The notes under the pieces are model-generated. The model ran no database searches, was not told the origin of the DNA, and saw only the letters and a list, made by a program, of their open reading frames with translations. From contig JAJFPB010000002.1 in the NCBI GenBank assembly GCA_020881915.1, forward strand, positions 496,001 to 560,000: a stretch of 64,000 bases of DNA, in the 5' to 3' direction. Below, piece after piece: positions 34,893 to 45,952 of the stretch (its first letter is position 1; every line of letters begins with the position of its first letter). Origin of the DNA: Paramyrothecium sp. XJ0827. Taxonomy: Eukaryota > Ascomycota > Sordariomycetes > Hypocreales > Stachybotryaceae. Made by a program: the position numbers and the translations under genes.

Positions 34893-35816
34893 GGCGCGGT
34901 TGAGATGATGGAGAAGGGTGTGGGGGTCTCTGCTTGCTGGTTGACTGGAATCCCAGTGGGAGAGCAATGGTAATGATTGATGAATTGAGAGTGAGAAACG
35001 AAAGTGATCAGGGCTCCGCATTAATTGTCGTCATACGCCTCGGCCGGTGGTGATGGGCCGGCACTGATGTAATGTTGTGTTTCCCACGGAGTCGCGTCGC
35101 GGCTGCAACCCTGACATCATTTAGTAAACAGACCGCAGATCTTTACTTCAGGACCCCTGGCTAAGCCGTGTGCAGTGGCAGATCCCGACCTACCCTAGAG
35201 ACGTCCCTAAAAGCTGGGCCAACCGCTCGATGAATCAGATTCAGTATGAGAACGACTGTAAGATAAATCAAAGGAAAGTCAGATGCAGCGAATGAATTTA
35301 TTGACTGGAATTATTCTCATTAAATTTGTTGAGGTCGTTAGGGCATACTCGTCTTCACAACTTTGGCATCAACTCCAAGTATTCGGCCTGTCAATTATCC
35401 ACTCGCTAGGATCACGACAAGCCACAATCAGCTACCAAACCTATTCGTCACACGAAAAACTCATTATGGTCATGCCTAAGAATTCTTACACGACTCGCAA
35501 GTAACAAACGTAACTACCATGGCTCCACCAAGTGGTGACTAATGCTTCTACTTATCCGTGCTTCAGGGTCACGTCATGTTCTAGGCACCAGAAACGTCAA
35601 GATCTGAAGATGAACGAGTGGTTTCTCACAATCTGTCTAGCAAGAATTTGCCTGAATCGCAGGTGAAGGCCCATTTGCAGAGACTTCGGATGAGACCTCG
35701 GATGCTTCAGAAGCAGGTTTCATGATAGAATAGACAATATTCCATCCTCTCAGTAATGTCTTTCTTTGAGTCACCCTTCTCAAGCCATACCAACAGTTCC
35801 CATGCTAACCAGAGGC
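34893..35816. other. Intergenic region, promoter of the DUF7726-like gene
   Basis: About 0.9 kb upstream of the DUF7726-like gene and downstream of the small secreted protein gene. A short frame at 35283-35504 (+) has no recognisable content. No RNA gene recognised. Confidence 0.5.
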
Positions 35817-36123
35817 CTAGAAATCGTAGCAGCACTTGACCTTGTCCGGGCAATTCGTGTGCTGTGCAGACGGCGGACGTCAGCATTGTACCATGCGTGG
35901 AGGGTCATAGACTCACCTCTTCCTCATCAAGGGGAGGAAAGCACCAATCGAAGCAGCCAGGGAGACAAAACGCCTTGCCAACACTGATCTGGGCCATCAA
36001 TGCGTTGCCAACAGCTTGTTCAACAGACTGCGTCATTTCCATGGCCGGTGCAGCTTGGACATTCTCAACAGGTGTGGCGAGAGCGCTGCCAGCAAGCAGT
36101 GCGACAAAGGCGAGGACCTTCAT
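35817..36123 (-). CDS. Small secreted cysteine-rich protein (effector-like), 83 aa
   Basis: Two exons on the minus strand, 36123-35917 and 35861-35817, with a 55-nt intron (GTGAGT..ACAG). Without splicing the frame ends after 72 residues; splicing adds a short exon with three more cysteines, which argues for the two-exon model. There is a clear signal peptide (1-16, MKVLAFVALLAGSALA). A pro-like segment of about 35 residues follows. The compact C-terminal core has six cysteines: FCLPGCFDWCFPP, then NCPDKVKCCYDF, with spacing C-x3-C-x3-C-x10-C-x5-CC. Six cysteines in the last 32 residues suggest three disulphides and an extracellular protein, as in fungal effectors or antimicrobial peptides. 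The protein is not recognised. A TATA box lies about 112 bp upstream. Confidence 0.8.
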
Positions 36124-37759
36124 GGTGGAGTTTTGGATGGATTGGAATCGTAGTATTTACTTGGTAGGCTTAGACGAAACGAAGTTGTCGTTGCAGTTGC
36201 TTTTGTGATTCCTTCAGCAGGAGAGATGTTGTGCTTTTATAGCTGTTGACAAGTTGGCAAGCATGACGAACCACTCATTCTCGGCACAAGACTTCTGATA
36301 AATTCTACGCGTCAAATTCTTGCCTCTGTACACTGACCCCAACACAGTCCTTGGAGGTATAGGTATGGCGGTTTGAAGCAATGAACCATAGCCGAGACAT
36401 CCCTACGGCTCAGAGGCTACTTTGAATCATGGGAACGCTCCTTCTTACCATTTTGAGGAGAGTAAAGGTCGGAACATCGGGAGATTGCATCGGTTGGTTG
36501 AAGGAATGGAGGCGGTTCAGCTCATGTCTCGGGGGGATCTCAAGGGTCTTCCGGGGATGTGAAACACATTGATGGCCTCGAACGAACCACTTTCGTACTT
36601 GAACTTTGCTTCTTATTGCACCATTGATGCTAAATCCAGATAGGAGAGTTGAGCTTTAGTAAGAGTATAATGGAGCACTTGGCAAGAAGTCTAGTCGTGG
36701 GGCAACGCAGCCGAATCTCAAGCGATCCCATGTGAGATGGAGTGTGAGAGAATTTATCTCGCTCAAAACTAAGAAAGTCAGATTTCTCTTCATACTGGCA
36801 AAGAAGACCAGTATGGGGCTCTGTCCCGTGTGTTGGCCGCAGTGGATTCATACGCACTGGTGGAATGTATAGCCAGGGTAAACACTTGTGCCGTCCTGCC
36901 TGAATCCCCTGCCAAGATTCTTATCTGAGCTTGCCTTGTCTTAGTCCCAGATGGAAAGTTGACTCGCTGCTCGGCATTGATTGCTTGCCGCGAATGGCCT
37001 CTGCACCTACGCCGTCTGGCTTGGAGCATTCCGTGCTTTCGACATGTTTCGTCACTCCCTCGGATGAACATTTAACAAACAGGCCATTTATGCGGCAGCA
37101 ACAGACTGCACTCCAAAGTGCCTCGCCAGTAGACAGTGTCACTTTGCCCAAGAAAAGGTAGCAGGAATGCGCAGGGTACAATCTATCAATCTTCCCTTCT
37201 CCTCGCTCCTAAGTGATATAACCCGAAGACGAACTGGTTCGTGACACCAAATATACCTGACAAAAAGGAAAGCTGCTAAGACATTTACGGCGTTGAGCCG
37301 CCATTGGAATTTGGCAAATTAGAACCGAGCCTGCCCCAGTGGGAAGTGAGGCTCTGAAAGCCCAGGAAAGATGCCGAACCACTATTACATCTCGACCATT
37401 TCAACATGGCAGAATTAGGCACCGTTAGGATCTGGGAATTTCAAGGATGCCGTGACTGGCAGTTGGAAAATTCTCTAGGGTAGGTGCTGAAATGAAGCAC
37501 ATAAGTGCTCAAAACCTCATTCTTGGTTGTGGTATTAAGATTCACCCAAGAGGACTCAATTTACTCCGCGCTAAGACAATCTTGTCGAGGGCCAAGCATC
37601 CCCCTCCTTTGGCTCTGGAAGATTCACATGACTCACTAATCTCACTCCATGTCCGGAGCCCTGCAGCTAACATCACCACTAACATCACCGCTAGCAAAGA
37701 ACCAGGAACCTTTGCTAGACCGAACCAGACTGAACCACTGGCGGGGAAACTCATAAAAC
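36124..37759. other. Divergent intergenic region, 1.6 kb
   Basis: Between the small secreted protein (-) and the HD-domain gene (+); it carries both promoters. Overlapping small frames around 36790-37181 show no motif and are not called. Confidence 0.5.
36235..36241 (-). promoter_or_regulatory. TATA box of the small secreted protein gene
   Basis: TATAAAA on the minus strand, about 112 bp upstream of the start codon at 36123. Confidence 0.5.
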
Positions 37760-38449
37760 ATGTCTACAGTCAAGGGGGTCGCTTTGCCGACCGAGGTTCT
37801 CGCCAAGATCCCGGGCTCGACCATCTGCGCAAACACGCTCCACCTCTCGCGAAAAGGCCAGCTCGAGCCCATCTTCAACCACAGCATCCGCGTCTATCTC
37901 ATTGCGCAATGGCTCGCGGAGAGGGAAGGAAGCGAATGGGCCCGGCCCAAGCAACTGGACCTGCTCTTTGTCGCCGCCGCTTTCCACGACTTTGGCGTCA
38001 GCAGCCACGTGCATGATACCCAGCGCTTCGAGGTCTGCGGCGCCGACATGGCTGAGCGACAGCTGGAGATGGACGGCAGCTTCACCCCGGAGGACTGCCG
38101 TCGCGTCTGGGTCGCCATCGCGCTGCACACGAGCCCCGGCATCGCGGAACGCATCGACCCACTGGCAAGGCTCCTCCGACTCGCGGTCAAGTCGGACTTT
38201 TCGCGAGCGTTCGCGACGGAGCTGGGCGTGGTCGCTTACTGCGAGGAGATTGAGCAGCTGCTGCCGCGGATGGACGTCGAAAAGGTGTTGGCGCATGCTG
38301 TGGTCGGTCAAGCTGAGAACGTGCCTGACAAGGTGGACGGCCTGACTTGGCTGAACACGGAGAAGCACCCGGCTGCGAGCTGGCCGGGTATCCTGCTACG
38401 GGCGCACTTGGAGAATCCGGGGTGGGATGGGGTTAATCCGGCTTTCTGA
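37760..38449 (+). CDS. HD-domain protein, cyanamide-hydratase-like
   Basis: Single exon, 229 residues from ATG 37760. The HD fold is visible: IFNHSIRVYLIAQWLA (first His), LLFVAAAFHDFGVSS with the His-Asp pair that names the family, then VWVAIALHTSPGIAER (a later His) and LLRLAVKSDF (a later Asp). Length and motif order match the roughly 230-250-residue fungal HD proteins annotated as cyanamide hydratase (DDI2/DDI3-like), which bind a divalent metal and add water to cyanamide to give urea. The wider family also contains phosphohydrolases, so the substrate is not settled. No signal peptide or membrane segment is seen, so it is expected to be cytosolic. Its codon use is GC-rich, unlike the AT-richer surroundings. 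Confidence 0.85.
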   Translation: MSTVKGVALPTEVLAKIPGSTICANTLHLSRKGQLEPIFNHSIRVYLIAQWLAEREGSEWARPKQLDLLFVAAAFHDFGVSSHVHDTQRFEVCGADMAERQLEMDGSFTPEDCRRVWVAIALHTSPGIAERIDPLARLLRLAVKSDFSRAFATELGVVAYCEEIEQLLPRMDVEKVLAHAVVGQAENVPDKVDGLTWLNTEKHPAASWPGILLRAHLENPGWDGVNPAF

Positions 38450-39878
38450 TGTTATGCTTGACTGTGACGGGATGCACGTGAACTTGCTCTGGGAAACGTG
38501 GCGGTCGTTACGAAAACGTAATGCGGCGTCTGTTGCTCTACTCTGTAAAGGTATCTTACTTGATACTGTGGCCTCCTTGGTTTTGTTTGAGAGAAGGAAT
38601 GAACGGATCCACTGATTTGGTGGCATCCTATCTTTCAGCAGTCGATGCGCGGTGAAGCGAGGTGGCGACAACGAGCACAAAATCGAATTGACACGACGTG
38701 TCAGAAGTGAGTCTCAAGTAGCCGAGTAAGCTAATAATGTACAGCTGCTTAGTTCAGAGCAAGTCCCTGACTTTGATATAAGGAATAACCAGTGTCATCA
38801 AGCGACTTGGAACGGCTTCTGAGTCAGAAGTTCATCGCATTTTCAAAGAGCCTCACATAAATAGTCATCATTGTTCATTCTGTATTTCGCTGTTATCTCA
38901 GCTAAGCATGATCATGGGATTCTTTTGTGAATATTTGATCTGCGGACGCCGAGTTATCCCGTGACATCGGCATCAGGCAGTCGGTCCTTACCCAAGACGA
39001 CACGATATCTGTCGCTCGGAGTCCTGTTCATTTCCGGAAAACCTTCCATAATCATCGACCTGGATCTTCAAGTGAGACAAATCTGCGAGATATTGAATGC
39101 TCTTGGCCTGGAATCCCCTTATCAGCACTCCGTGATGGAGGCCATATTCGCGGTGTGACTTGCGGACCGCACGGAACTCGCGGGTCATACTCGTACGTGT
39201 ACGAAGAGATTTAAGAGTTCACACAGTATGGTCATTGCTATGTGCGAACCTCCAGATTTCACCATGCCCCGAAGCCCGAAAGATACTTTGGCCTACTTCA
39301 CTTCAAAGTCTTTCCTTTCCAGTCCAAGGCCAATTCCTGGCGTGCACACTATCAATAACACCAGATCGAGCCCAGACTGGCGCATATGGCACTAAGAGAG
39401 AGACTTGGACACGAGAAAAGACCTTTTGCCTAATAAGATGAGACCTCTTCGACGTATCCTGTCAGTGTCACGTGCATACGCAACTCTCACTTTATTAGCA
39501 ATTCGACGGTGCCTGTACGGATGAATGCCCCTCAGGCTCTAGACTGCCGAACATGCCGCTGGGGAACAATAAGCTCTAGCACGAAGCGGGGTATGAGCCT
39601 TCAGACGAATTGACTTATTGGTGTTGAGACTAGGGAAGGGTCTGCTCTTCTACTCACTTCGCTTCGGTTTAACTAGTGAACTTTCATGGTAGCAGTCCTC
39701 GTAAAACTGCTTTGATAGAGTTCATGCAAGCTGACACTGCCCGCAGTGGGGTAATCGATGGTGAAGCTATTCCGTTCGACCGTGCATTCCTTCATGGGTA
39801 TTTAAATACTCCATCTCCTCATTATCCGAGACGGTTGACAGCCCCAGCCAAGGGATATTTATTCACATCATACACAAT
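38450..39878. other. Intergenic region, promoter of the Hsp31-like gene
   Basis: About 1.4 kb between two co-oriented genes. A palindromic TATTTAAATA near 39799-39808 sits about 75 bp upstream of the Hsp31-like start and could act as its TATA element. No coding region is supported. Confidence 0.5.
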
Positions 39879-40655
39879 ATGGCGCCACCCAAGAGAGCTC
39901 TCATCGCAGTTACCTCCGCACACGCTCCTCTGTATCCGGAGGGGAAGGAGACAGGCCTGTTCATCACAGAAGCTTTGCATCCTTTCAACGTGTTCCGGGA
40001 GGCCGGCTTCAATGTCGACCTTGTGTCCGAAACTGGGACCTTCCAGCCAGACTGGCTGTCGCAGCAGAAGGACTGGTTGAATGATGATGAGAGAAAGGTC
40101 TGGGAAGACCACTCAAGCGAGTTCAGGGGAAAACTGGACCATCTGCACAAACCCAGCGACATTGATCCATCCAGATATGGGCTTTTCTTCGCCTCCGCTG
40201 GCCACGCGTCCCTGATTGATTATCCCGATGCGAAGGGATTGCAGTCAATCGCCCTGGACATGTATGACAACGGAGGAATTGTTTCAGCAGTGTAAGTGCA
40301 TGCCTACGAAGTGTCCTCCTACCCAGAATTTGCATCTCACGGACTCAGGTGCCACGGCGGTGCCATCTTCCCAGGGATCGTTGACCCCAAAACCCACAAG
40401 TCCATCATCGCGGGGAAGACCGTGACGGGCTTCACTACCAAGGGTGAGGAGGAAGAGGGCGTGCTTGACACCATCAAAAGCTGGGACCGCCCAACAATCG
40501 AAGCTGCGGCAGCCTCTGCAGGGGCCACCTACCTCGCACCTCCGGGACCCTGGGATGCTTTCGCCCACACCGATGGCAGGATTGTGACTGGAGCGAACCC
40601 TGCGAGTGCTCATGTCACGGCGAAGGAAGCAGTCAAAGCCTTTGGAATTTTGTGA
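39879..40655 (+). CDS. Hsp31-like DJ-1/PfpI family protein (glutathione-independent glyoxalase type)
   Basis: Exons 39879-40291 and 40349-40655 (57-nt intron GTAAGT..TCAG), 239 residues, the same size as yeast Hsp31. The intron lies right before the catalytic site, and splicing gives SAVCHGGAIFPG with nucleophile Cys139 and His140. The matching acid is Glu31 in LFITEALHPF, so the Cys-His-Glu triad of Hsp31 D-lactate dehydratases is complete. LFFASAGHASLIDYP and YLAPPGPWD are further family segments. The enzyme converts methylglyoxal to D-lactate without glutathione and protects against dicarbonyl and oxidative stress in the cytosol. It is intact and normal for the family. Confidence 0.94.
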
Positions 40656-41286
40656 GTGGTGTAGCAACTTGTGCTTGGCCTCATTGTGTGGTGAACCCCA
40701 AGGTCAACTCGCAGACTGTGGATTGAGAGGGATTGAAAATACAGGTATTCGCAGCTGATGCTGTGGTACGTAAGATGGAAAAAATAAATATGAAAAGGAG
40801 ACTTGAAGCTTCATGTCAGTTCAGCAAGAAAACTGTCTACGTTACCATGTATTTACTGGCGGACATGCAGTCTTCTGTGGAGCTAGTGGGCACGCTGTTT
40901 GTGTGGGGATTCGCCCCCGTGAGCCTCGCTGCTGAGTTCAGCTGCCTGATGATCATGTGTCAATCAAATAGGGCAAATTGTCAAACCCAGATCCAATTCA
41001 GGTTTATTTCCCATCCTTAGCTGCCTTGAGAAATGGGCGAGATTGGTTCTGTGACCCCTCGACCACCCACATTCTCCCGCTCTCCAATTTTTGCCAAGCC
41101 AGTACGAGCTCCCCCTGTAGAAACACCGGGCCGATGATGTCATCGTTAGTTATAAAACTTGTTATGTGGTATGATGCGGAACGAAGCTGAAGGTCGGAAA
41201 ATTGAATCGTCGATTGTCGAATTCGAGTTCAATACCTGCAAAGATTGACGAGAATCACAATTGCGCCAAGATAAAGCTTGTCAATC
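40656..41286. other. Intergenic region, promoter of the next gene
   Basis: About 0.6 kb between two co-oriented genes. A TATAAAA box is present near its right end. No gene is supported. Confidence 0.5.
41151..41157 (+). promoter_or_regulatory. TATA box of the DLH-like/SnoaL-like gene
   Basis: TATAAAA about 130 bp upstream of the start codon at 41287. Confidence 0.45.
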
Positions 41287-42778
41287 ATGAGTCTTAACAT
41301 GCCCGACCTTATCAAGTCGGCTGTGCCCGAAGCAGAGGGACGCAACGTGCGCATCACCTCCCAAAATGGGCCTAACCACAGAGACCCCGGGTTTCTCTCC
41401 AAGGACTTCCCGCGCTCGCCACCCAAGCTCTATGTGACTGCGGAGGAGGACAATTTCGACGAGTTGACCCTCACTCAATGGAGGAATGAAGGGTTCGACG
41501 TCGAGTACTTCTCCATGGACAGCTGCAAGGATGGTTACGTGGAGAAGTTGCGAGAGTTGAGCAAGGAAAAGATGGCGCCCTGCGATAAGTTTGGCATCGT
41601 CGGTAAGTGAACGATATTACACATGCGAAAACGAGAAACAAGGACGATATGGCATCTACTAGTCGACGGGGCTAACATTCTGAAGCATACGGCGACGCTG
41701 CTGCTGCGTGCTTGGAACACTACCATGTCCTGGACAACAACCCAGAGTTCAAACTCGGTCTTCTCATCGCGTACTATCCCAGCGCTATCCCAGACCCTCA
41801 AGGCCGCTTCCCCAACAGCATCGCGGCTCTCGTGCATCTCGTCGCCGGCGAGGAAATCGGCGTCACGACACAGTCCCAGATGGTTGGCATCCAGGGAAAG
41901 CGCCGCACGACGCAGAAGAAGATCCAGAGCGGCGCCGGCACTGGTGGCACCCTGCGCCTCGCATACCCAACCTACACCTACGATGCCGAGCCAGGATTCG
42001 CCGAGCACGACATGGACGAGTTTGACCGCGTTAGCGCTGAGCTTGCCTGGAGTAGAAGCTTAAGCTTCGCTAGGAAGGCGTTCGGCAATGAACCAGATGT
42101 GGAGGCGGTGCTAGATGCCAACACACAGAGTAAGTCATCCCTTGGGGCCTTCTATGTGCACTCGACGGTAACTGACGTGGTCTATCAGATAAATTCTTCA
42201 CCCGCGACTCTGCCCAAGCTGTGGCAACTTTCACAACCAACGAAATTCCTCATGTCACAAATTTTCCGACCTTGACAGGCGGTATCGGAGCCGATGAGCT
42301 GAAGCAATTCTACTCAGACTACTTCGTCAACCCCCCCTCAACCAAGATCACATTACTCTCCCGGACCATTGGCGCTGACCGCATCGTTGATGAGCTTCAT
42401 CTGCAATTCAAGCACACGCAAGAAGTGCCGTGGATGCTCCCGGGCGTCCCAGCAACTGACAAGAAGGTGGAGATTCTGGTGGTGAGCATCGTCGCCTTGC
42501 GGGGAGGAAAGCTCTACCACGAACACGTCTACTGGGACCAAGCAAGCGTGCTCGTGCAGATTGGCTTGCTGGACCCCAAACTGCTCCCCGATAGCGCGAA
42601 GGAGCTTGGAGTCAAGAGATTGCCTATTGTCGGGCGCAGGGCGGCGAGGAGGCTGCTGAAAGGCTGGGACGAGGTGGAGGAAGGGCAAGCGGACAACAAG
42701 CTGATCTTGGCGTTCCGTGGGAAAAACAAGGATCAAGAAGAAAAGGAAGAAGGAAGTAGGTTCGGGGATAACCCATGA
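41287..42778 (+). CDS. Dienelactone-hydrolase-like protein fused to a SnoaL/NTF2-like domain
   Basis: Exons 41287-41602, 41686-42129 and 42189-42778 (GTAAGT..TGAAG and GTAAGT..TCAG), 449 residues. Residues about 45-240 have the alpha/beta-hydrolase plan of the dienelactone hydrolase group: a first strand PPKLYVTAEED, KFGIVAYGDAAAACLEHY at the nucleophile elbow, LIAYYPSAIP, and TLRLAYPTYTYDAEPGFAEH with the late Asp/His region. Residues about 290-400 form a SnoaL/NTF2-like domain (ELKQFYSDYFVNPPS, VEILVVSIVALRGGKLYHEHVYWDQASVL). Fungal carboxymethylenebutenolidase-like proteins often have this fusion. The elbow lacks the usual G-x-C/S-x-G nucleophile and reads AYGDAA, so classical hydrolase activity is doubtful. 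It lies between an Hsp31-like gene and an SDR, all on the + strand. Confidence 0.85.
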
Positions 42779-43417
42779 CTTTAGAAAGACTCTCGCTCGG
42801 CTTTACGACTTGAAGGGCAAGGGATCCCTTCAGCTTGGCCAATGGCATGACTCGTCCTCCACAAGGGCTGACATCAACACCCAGTGATTTGATCGTCGAA
42901 ACAAAAGCAAGGCATATGACATATTCTAACGCCAATCAAATGAATTAGCTTACAATTGAACATCATGGCTACTTGATGAACCTGGGCGAACGAGTGATGA
43001 CTGCTTTAGTCTTGGTGGATCGCAAGTTTCGAAATGTGCAGCCCTGGTAAATAACCATCTGACAGTCCAGGAGTCTTTCCATTTTAGGGCAATCTAATGG
43101 TTTGTGACTAGAGGTGTGGAACCTTCCCTGCCCCCTGTCTCATCAAATACGCCCATGTAATTTCTCTTTTCTCTCACCCGAGACTCGTAGTGTATGCCAT
43201 TTGATTGACTTGAAGAGGTTGATGGATGTTGATTCACAAATCAATATTAGATTCTACAATGTCAGAAAGCCTTATAAAACCCTCGCTTGAGCCGGCTTTC
43301 CAACTCTCGTCCAGTCTCTTACTCTGTCAACCACCTGTGCTACAACTACTTGGAATACGGATTGTTAGTTGAACTCAAGAACATCCTAAAGATACCTTCC
43401 TCAAACGACACATCGCC
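42779..43417. other. Intergenic region, promoter of the extended SDR
   Basis: About 0.6 kb, with a TATAAAA box near 43273. No gene is supported. Confidence 0.5.
43273..43279 (+). promoter_or_regulatory. TATA box of the extended SDR gene
   Basis: TATAAAA about 145 bp upstream of the start codon at 43418, which itself has the strong context CGCCATGG. Confidence 0.45.
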
Positions 43418-44458
43418 ATGGAGCCAATAATCCTCCTTACCGGCGCTACGGGCCTGATTGGCTTTCGTGTCCTCGTCCTGGCCCTGACTGCTGGCTACAG
43501 GGTCCGCTACACAGCGCGCTCAGAGAATAAAGCCCGAGCAGTCTCGTCTAACCCGGCTATACAAGCGCTTGAACCGGGCGACCGTCTATCGTCGATAATT
43601 ATTCCAGACCTTACCGTGGAGGGTGCCTTCGACTCTGCACTCGATGGCATTACCCATGTTATCCACGCCGGCTGTCCTGTTCCGGTGCCCACCTTTGAGC
43701 CCACTACCCAGGTCCTTGAACCTACCATCAAAATGACAGCCAACCTGCTTGCAGCAGCACTAAAGACCCCAAGTGTGCGGCGAGTTGTCATCACTTCGTC
43801 AGTCGTTGCTAATTTCGACCCTAAGGCAACAACATTCGACAAGCCTGTCTCTGCCGCTACCCGTGTCCCGGCCCCTGCTTCCCTACCCTCCAAGTTCGAC
43901 AACGTGTTTGAGGCGTACGTGCTGGGGAAAATAGTTGAGCTGCACAACTCTGATGAGTTTGTGCAAAGTTACAACCCGAAATTCACCATTGCCCACGTCA
44001 TGCCTGGCTACGTCTTTGGTCGCAACGAACTTGCGCTTGACACAACGATGATGCAGACGCAGAACAGCTCCAACAACTATCTCATGATGGGCATGCTTGG
44101 GGGAGTGCTTCCATTCCCAATCATCGGCGTATATGCGCATATTGACGACGTGGCTGAGGTACACCTGCGTGCGGTTCTGATCGATGCTCCTCCGGAGAAT
44201 GAACCGCGAGATTTCGGTGTTGCTTCCAAGGTCAACTTCAGCGATATTTTTGGAATTATTGAAGAGGCCTTTCCCAAAGCTGTAGCAGACGGAATATTCA
44301 AGAAGGGTACGCTTTCGGACTTTCAAGTGAAATATGACTCTAGTGAGACGGAGAACCTGCTGGGAAGGGGTTTTCGAAGCTTCGAAAGGGCTGTGCTAGA
44401 TGTGGCGTCACAATACCTAGAGAATTTGGGTGGAAGGGGGGCTGAGCTTCGCATCTAG
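43418..44458 (+). CDS. Extended short-chain dehydrogenase, dihydroflavonol-4-reductase/epimerase-like
   Basis: Single exon, 346 residues. The N-terminal Rossmann loop is LLTGATGLIGFRVL (TGxxGxxG, residues 8-15), followed by the Arg-containing YRVRYTARS that favours NADP(H). THVIHAGCPVP, RRVVITSSV (catalytic Ser region) and FEAYVLGKIVE with the Tyr-x3-Lys pair complete the active site. IIGVYAHIDDVAEVHLRAV is the usual substrate-side helix of the DFR/aldehyde-reductase subgroup. Such enzymes reduce aldehydes or ketones with NADPH in the cytosol. No substrate can be given. The gene is intronless, unlike its two upstream neighbours. Confidence 0.92.
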   Translation: MEPIILLTGATGLIGFRVLVLALTAGYRVRYTARSENKARAVSSNPAIQALEPGDRLSSIIIPDLTVEGAFDSALDGITHVIHAGCPVPVPTFEPTTQVLEPTIKMTANLLAAALKTPSVRRVVITSSVVANFDPKATTFDKPVSAATRVPAPASLPSKFDNVFEAYVLGKIVELHNSDEFVQSYNPKFTIAHVMPGYVFGRNELALDTTMMQTQNSSNNYLMMGMLGGVLPFPIIGVYAHIDDVAEVHLRAVLIDAPPENEPRDFGVASKVNFSDIFGIIEEAFPKAVADGIFKKGTLSDFQVKYDSSETENLLGRGFRSFERAVLDVASQYLENLGGRGAELRI

Positions 44459-45952
44459 ACCCCCTTCACACAAATTGCAGTCTCGATGGCTGTGGCTTTG
44501 CATTGTAGTCGCAAAAGAGTTTATTGGTTCTCATCCACAAAGGTGGCCGAACGAGTCGAGAGGACCCCGAAATAGCAGTGGGCGTAGACGGCAGGGCACT
44601 ATGATAGGAATGGTTTAAGAGCACGATGTGAAGTGAGATGAATCATTGTAATACCTGCGGCGACCTGCTCGCAAAGCTACTCGCTACGGAGGGGGGCCAA
44701 GTGCTGCCCGTAGCCATGTCTTCTACTAGTAAAACAATGAACTTGATTGCTCGCCCTAGATTCGTACTCCATTTCTGGGACTAGCCAAGTATCCTGTGGG
44801 CATTCAAATGGCAGCGAATTGTATCAGTGGTGTGAGCGCCATCCCGTTCTCCTGTCATCTCGGACAATGAACCACAGGGTCGGGTCTGGTCCAAGCATAC
44901 TCCACCCACTTAACTCTCCTTTAAAGGCAATTTTAGACACAATTGAGGCATACTCTGGTACTTGGAACTTTAGCGCGCTTGTCTTTTTACGGGACCAGGC
45001 ATTCTAGTGTCTCACTTGAAGCAACGGTATGCGGGTGGCATGCTCATCTGCCGCGTTGGGGCGCGTTGCGTTCGAGACGGCCTTGCCGCAGGGCTACTCT
45101 AGGACCATTCGGGCCCCATTCTTATCGACTGAGCCGTAGACTAATCCAGATTTTGTGAGAAGAATGTCTTGGCCATGCGTAAGAGCTGGTCGGGTTTAGC
45201 GCGAAGCATATCCATCGAACCAAGTCAATCTTGCTCGGCGCTGGAACTCGTGGCTGGAACCCACGCAGGGTTCAGCCTGGCCAGAGCTTGACTGTGCACT
45301 AAAAGGAATCACATGAGTGAGCCTTGGTCAAAGCCAAACTGTCGGGTATTGATGGCCGTCTGAAACTTGTGATTGGCTCTGGTCCGCCTTCACAGAATCA
45401 CGTCTGTCAGCACCTCACCATGCTCAGTTGTCCACGTCCAGGTCAATAACCGCGTAAAATGGAAGCTCTCTGCGTCAATTAGGCACTCACAAACAAAGAA
45501 ACACTCAGCCTCTCTCCTTATTTTATTTCTTCTCATACGATTCTTCTCATTCGATTCTTCTCATACGATAGCTTGTGAATATCTTGTAAATCGAGACGGA
45601 ATGCTCTGCGTGCTGCGGACCTAACGAGGCTGAACCAAGCCTCAGCCAGTGGCGCCAACAGTTGATAAATATGAACCTTGACCACCATACTACGATCCAA
45701 ATCCGGTGCGAAGCCTAATGAAACGCGCCTATCATGTCGTAGCAAGCTCTACCATACCATGCTGGTTTGGGAGCCAGGCGGTCCAGAATTAGCACAAGCA
45801 CTGAGCCAACTAATGCGATCAAACGGGCTAAACAGCTCCAAGCTGTGCATGCCAGAATGGTACAATAACGATGCAGATCTCACCCTGCTTCGCATCCAGT
45901 TGCCGTGTTCAGCAAAGCTTTTGTACATGGAGAACAAGAAGAGAACCTCACC
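44459..45952. other. Intergenic region, 1.5 kb
   Basis: Between the extended SDR and the DUF3433 gene. It contains a 3 x 14-bp tandem repeat near its right end and otherwise only short unsupported frames. Confidence 0.5.
45528..45569. repeat. 14-bp tandem repeat, three copies
   Basis: TCTTCTCATACGAT, TCTTCTCATTCGAT and TCTTCTCATACGAT lie head to tail and differ at one base in the middle copy. They sit about 385-425 bp upstream of the DUF3433 start codon, in a CT-rich stretch, so they could be part of its promoter or leader. Confidence 0.85.

Noticed and set aside
34296..34973. 225-codon Gly/Val-rich + strand open frame
   Set aside because: Antisense shadow of the GC-rich DUF7726-like gene.
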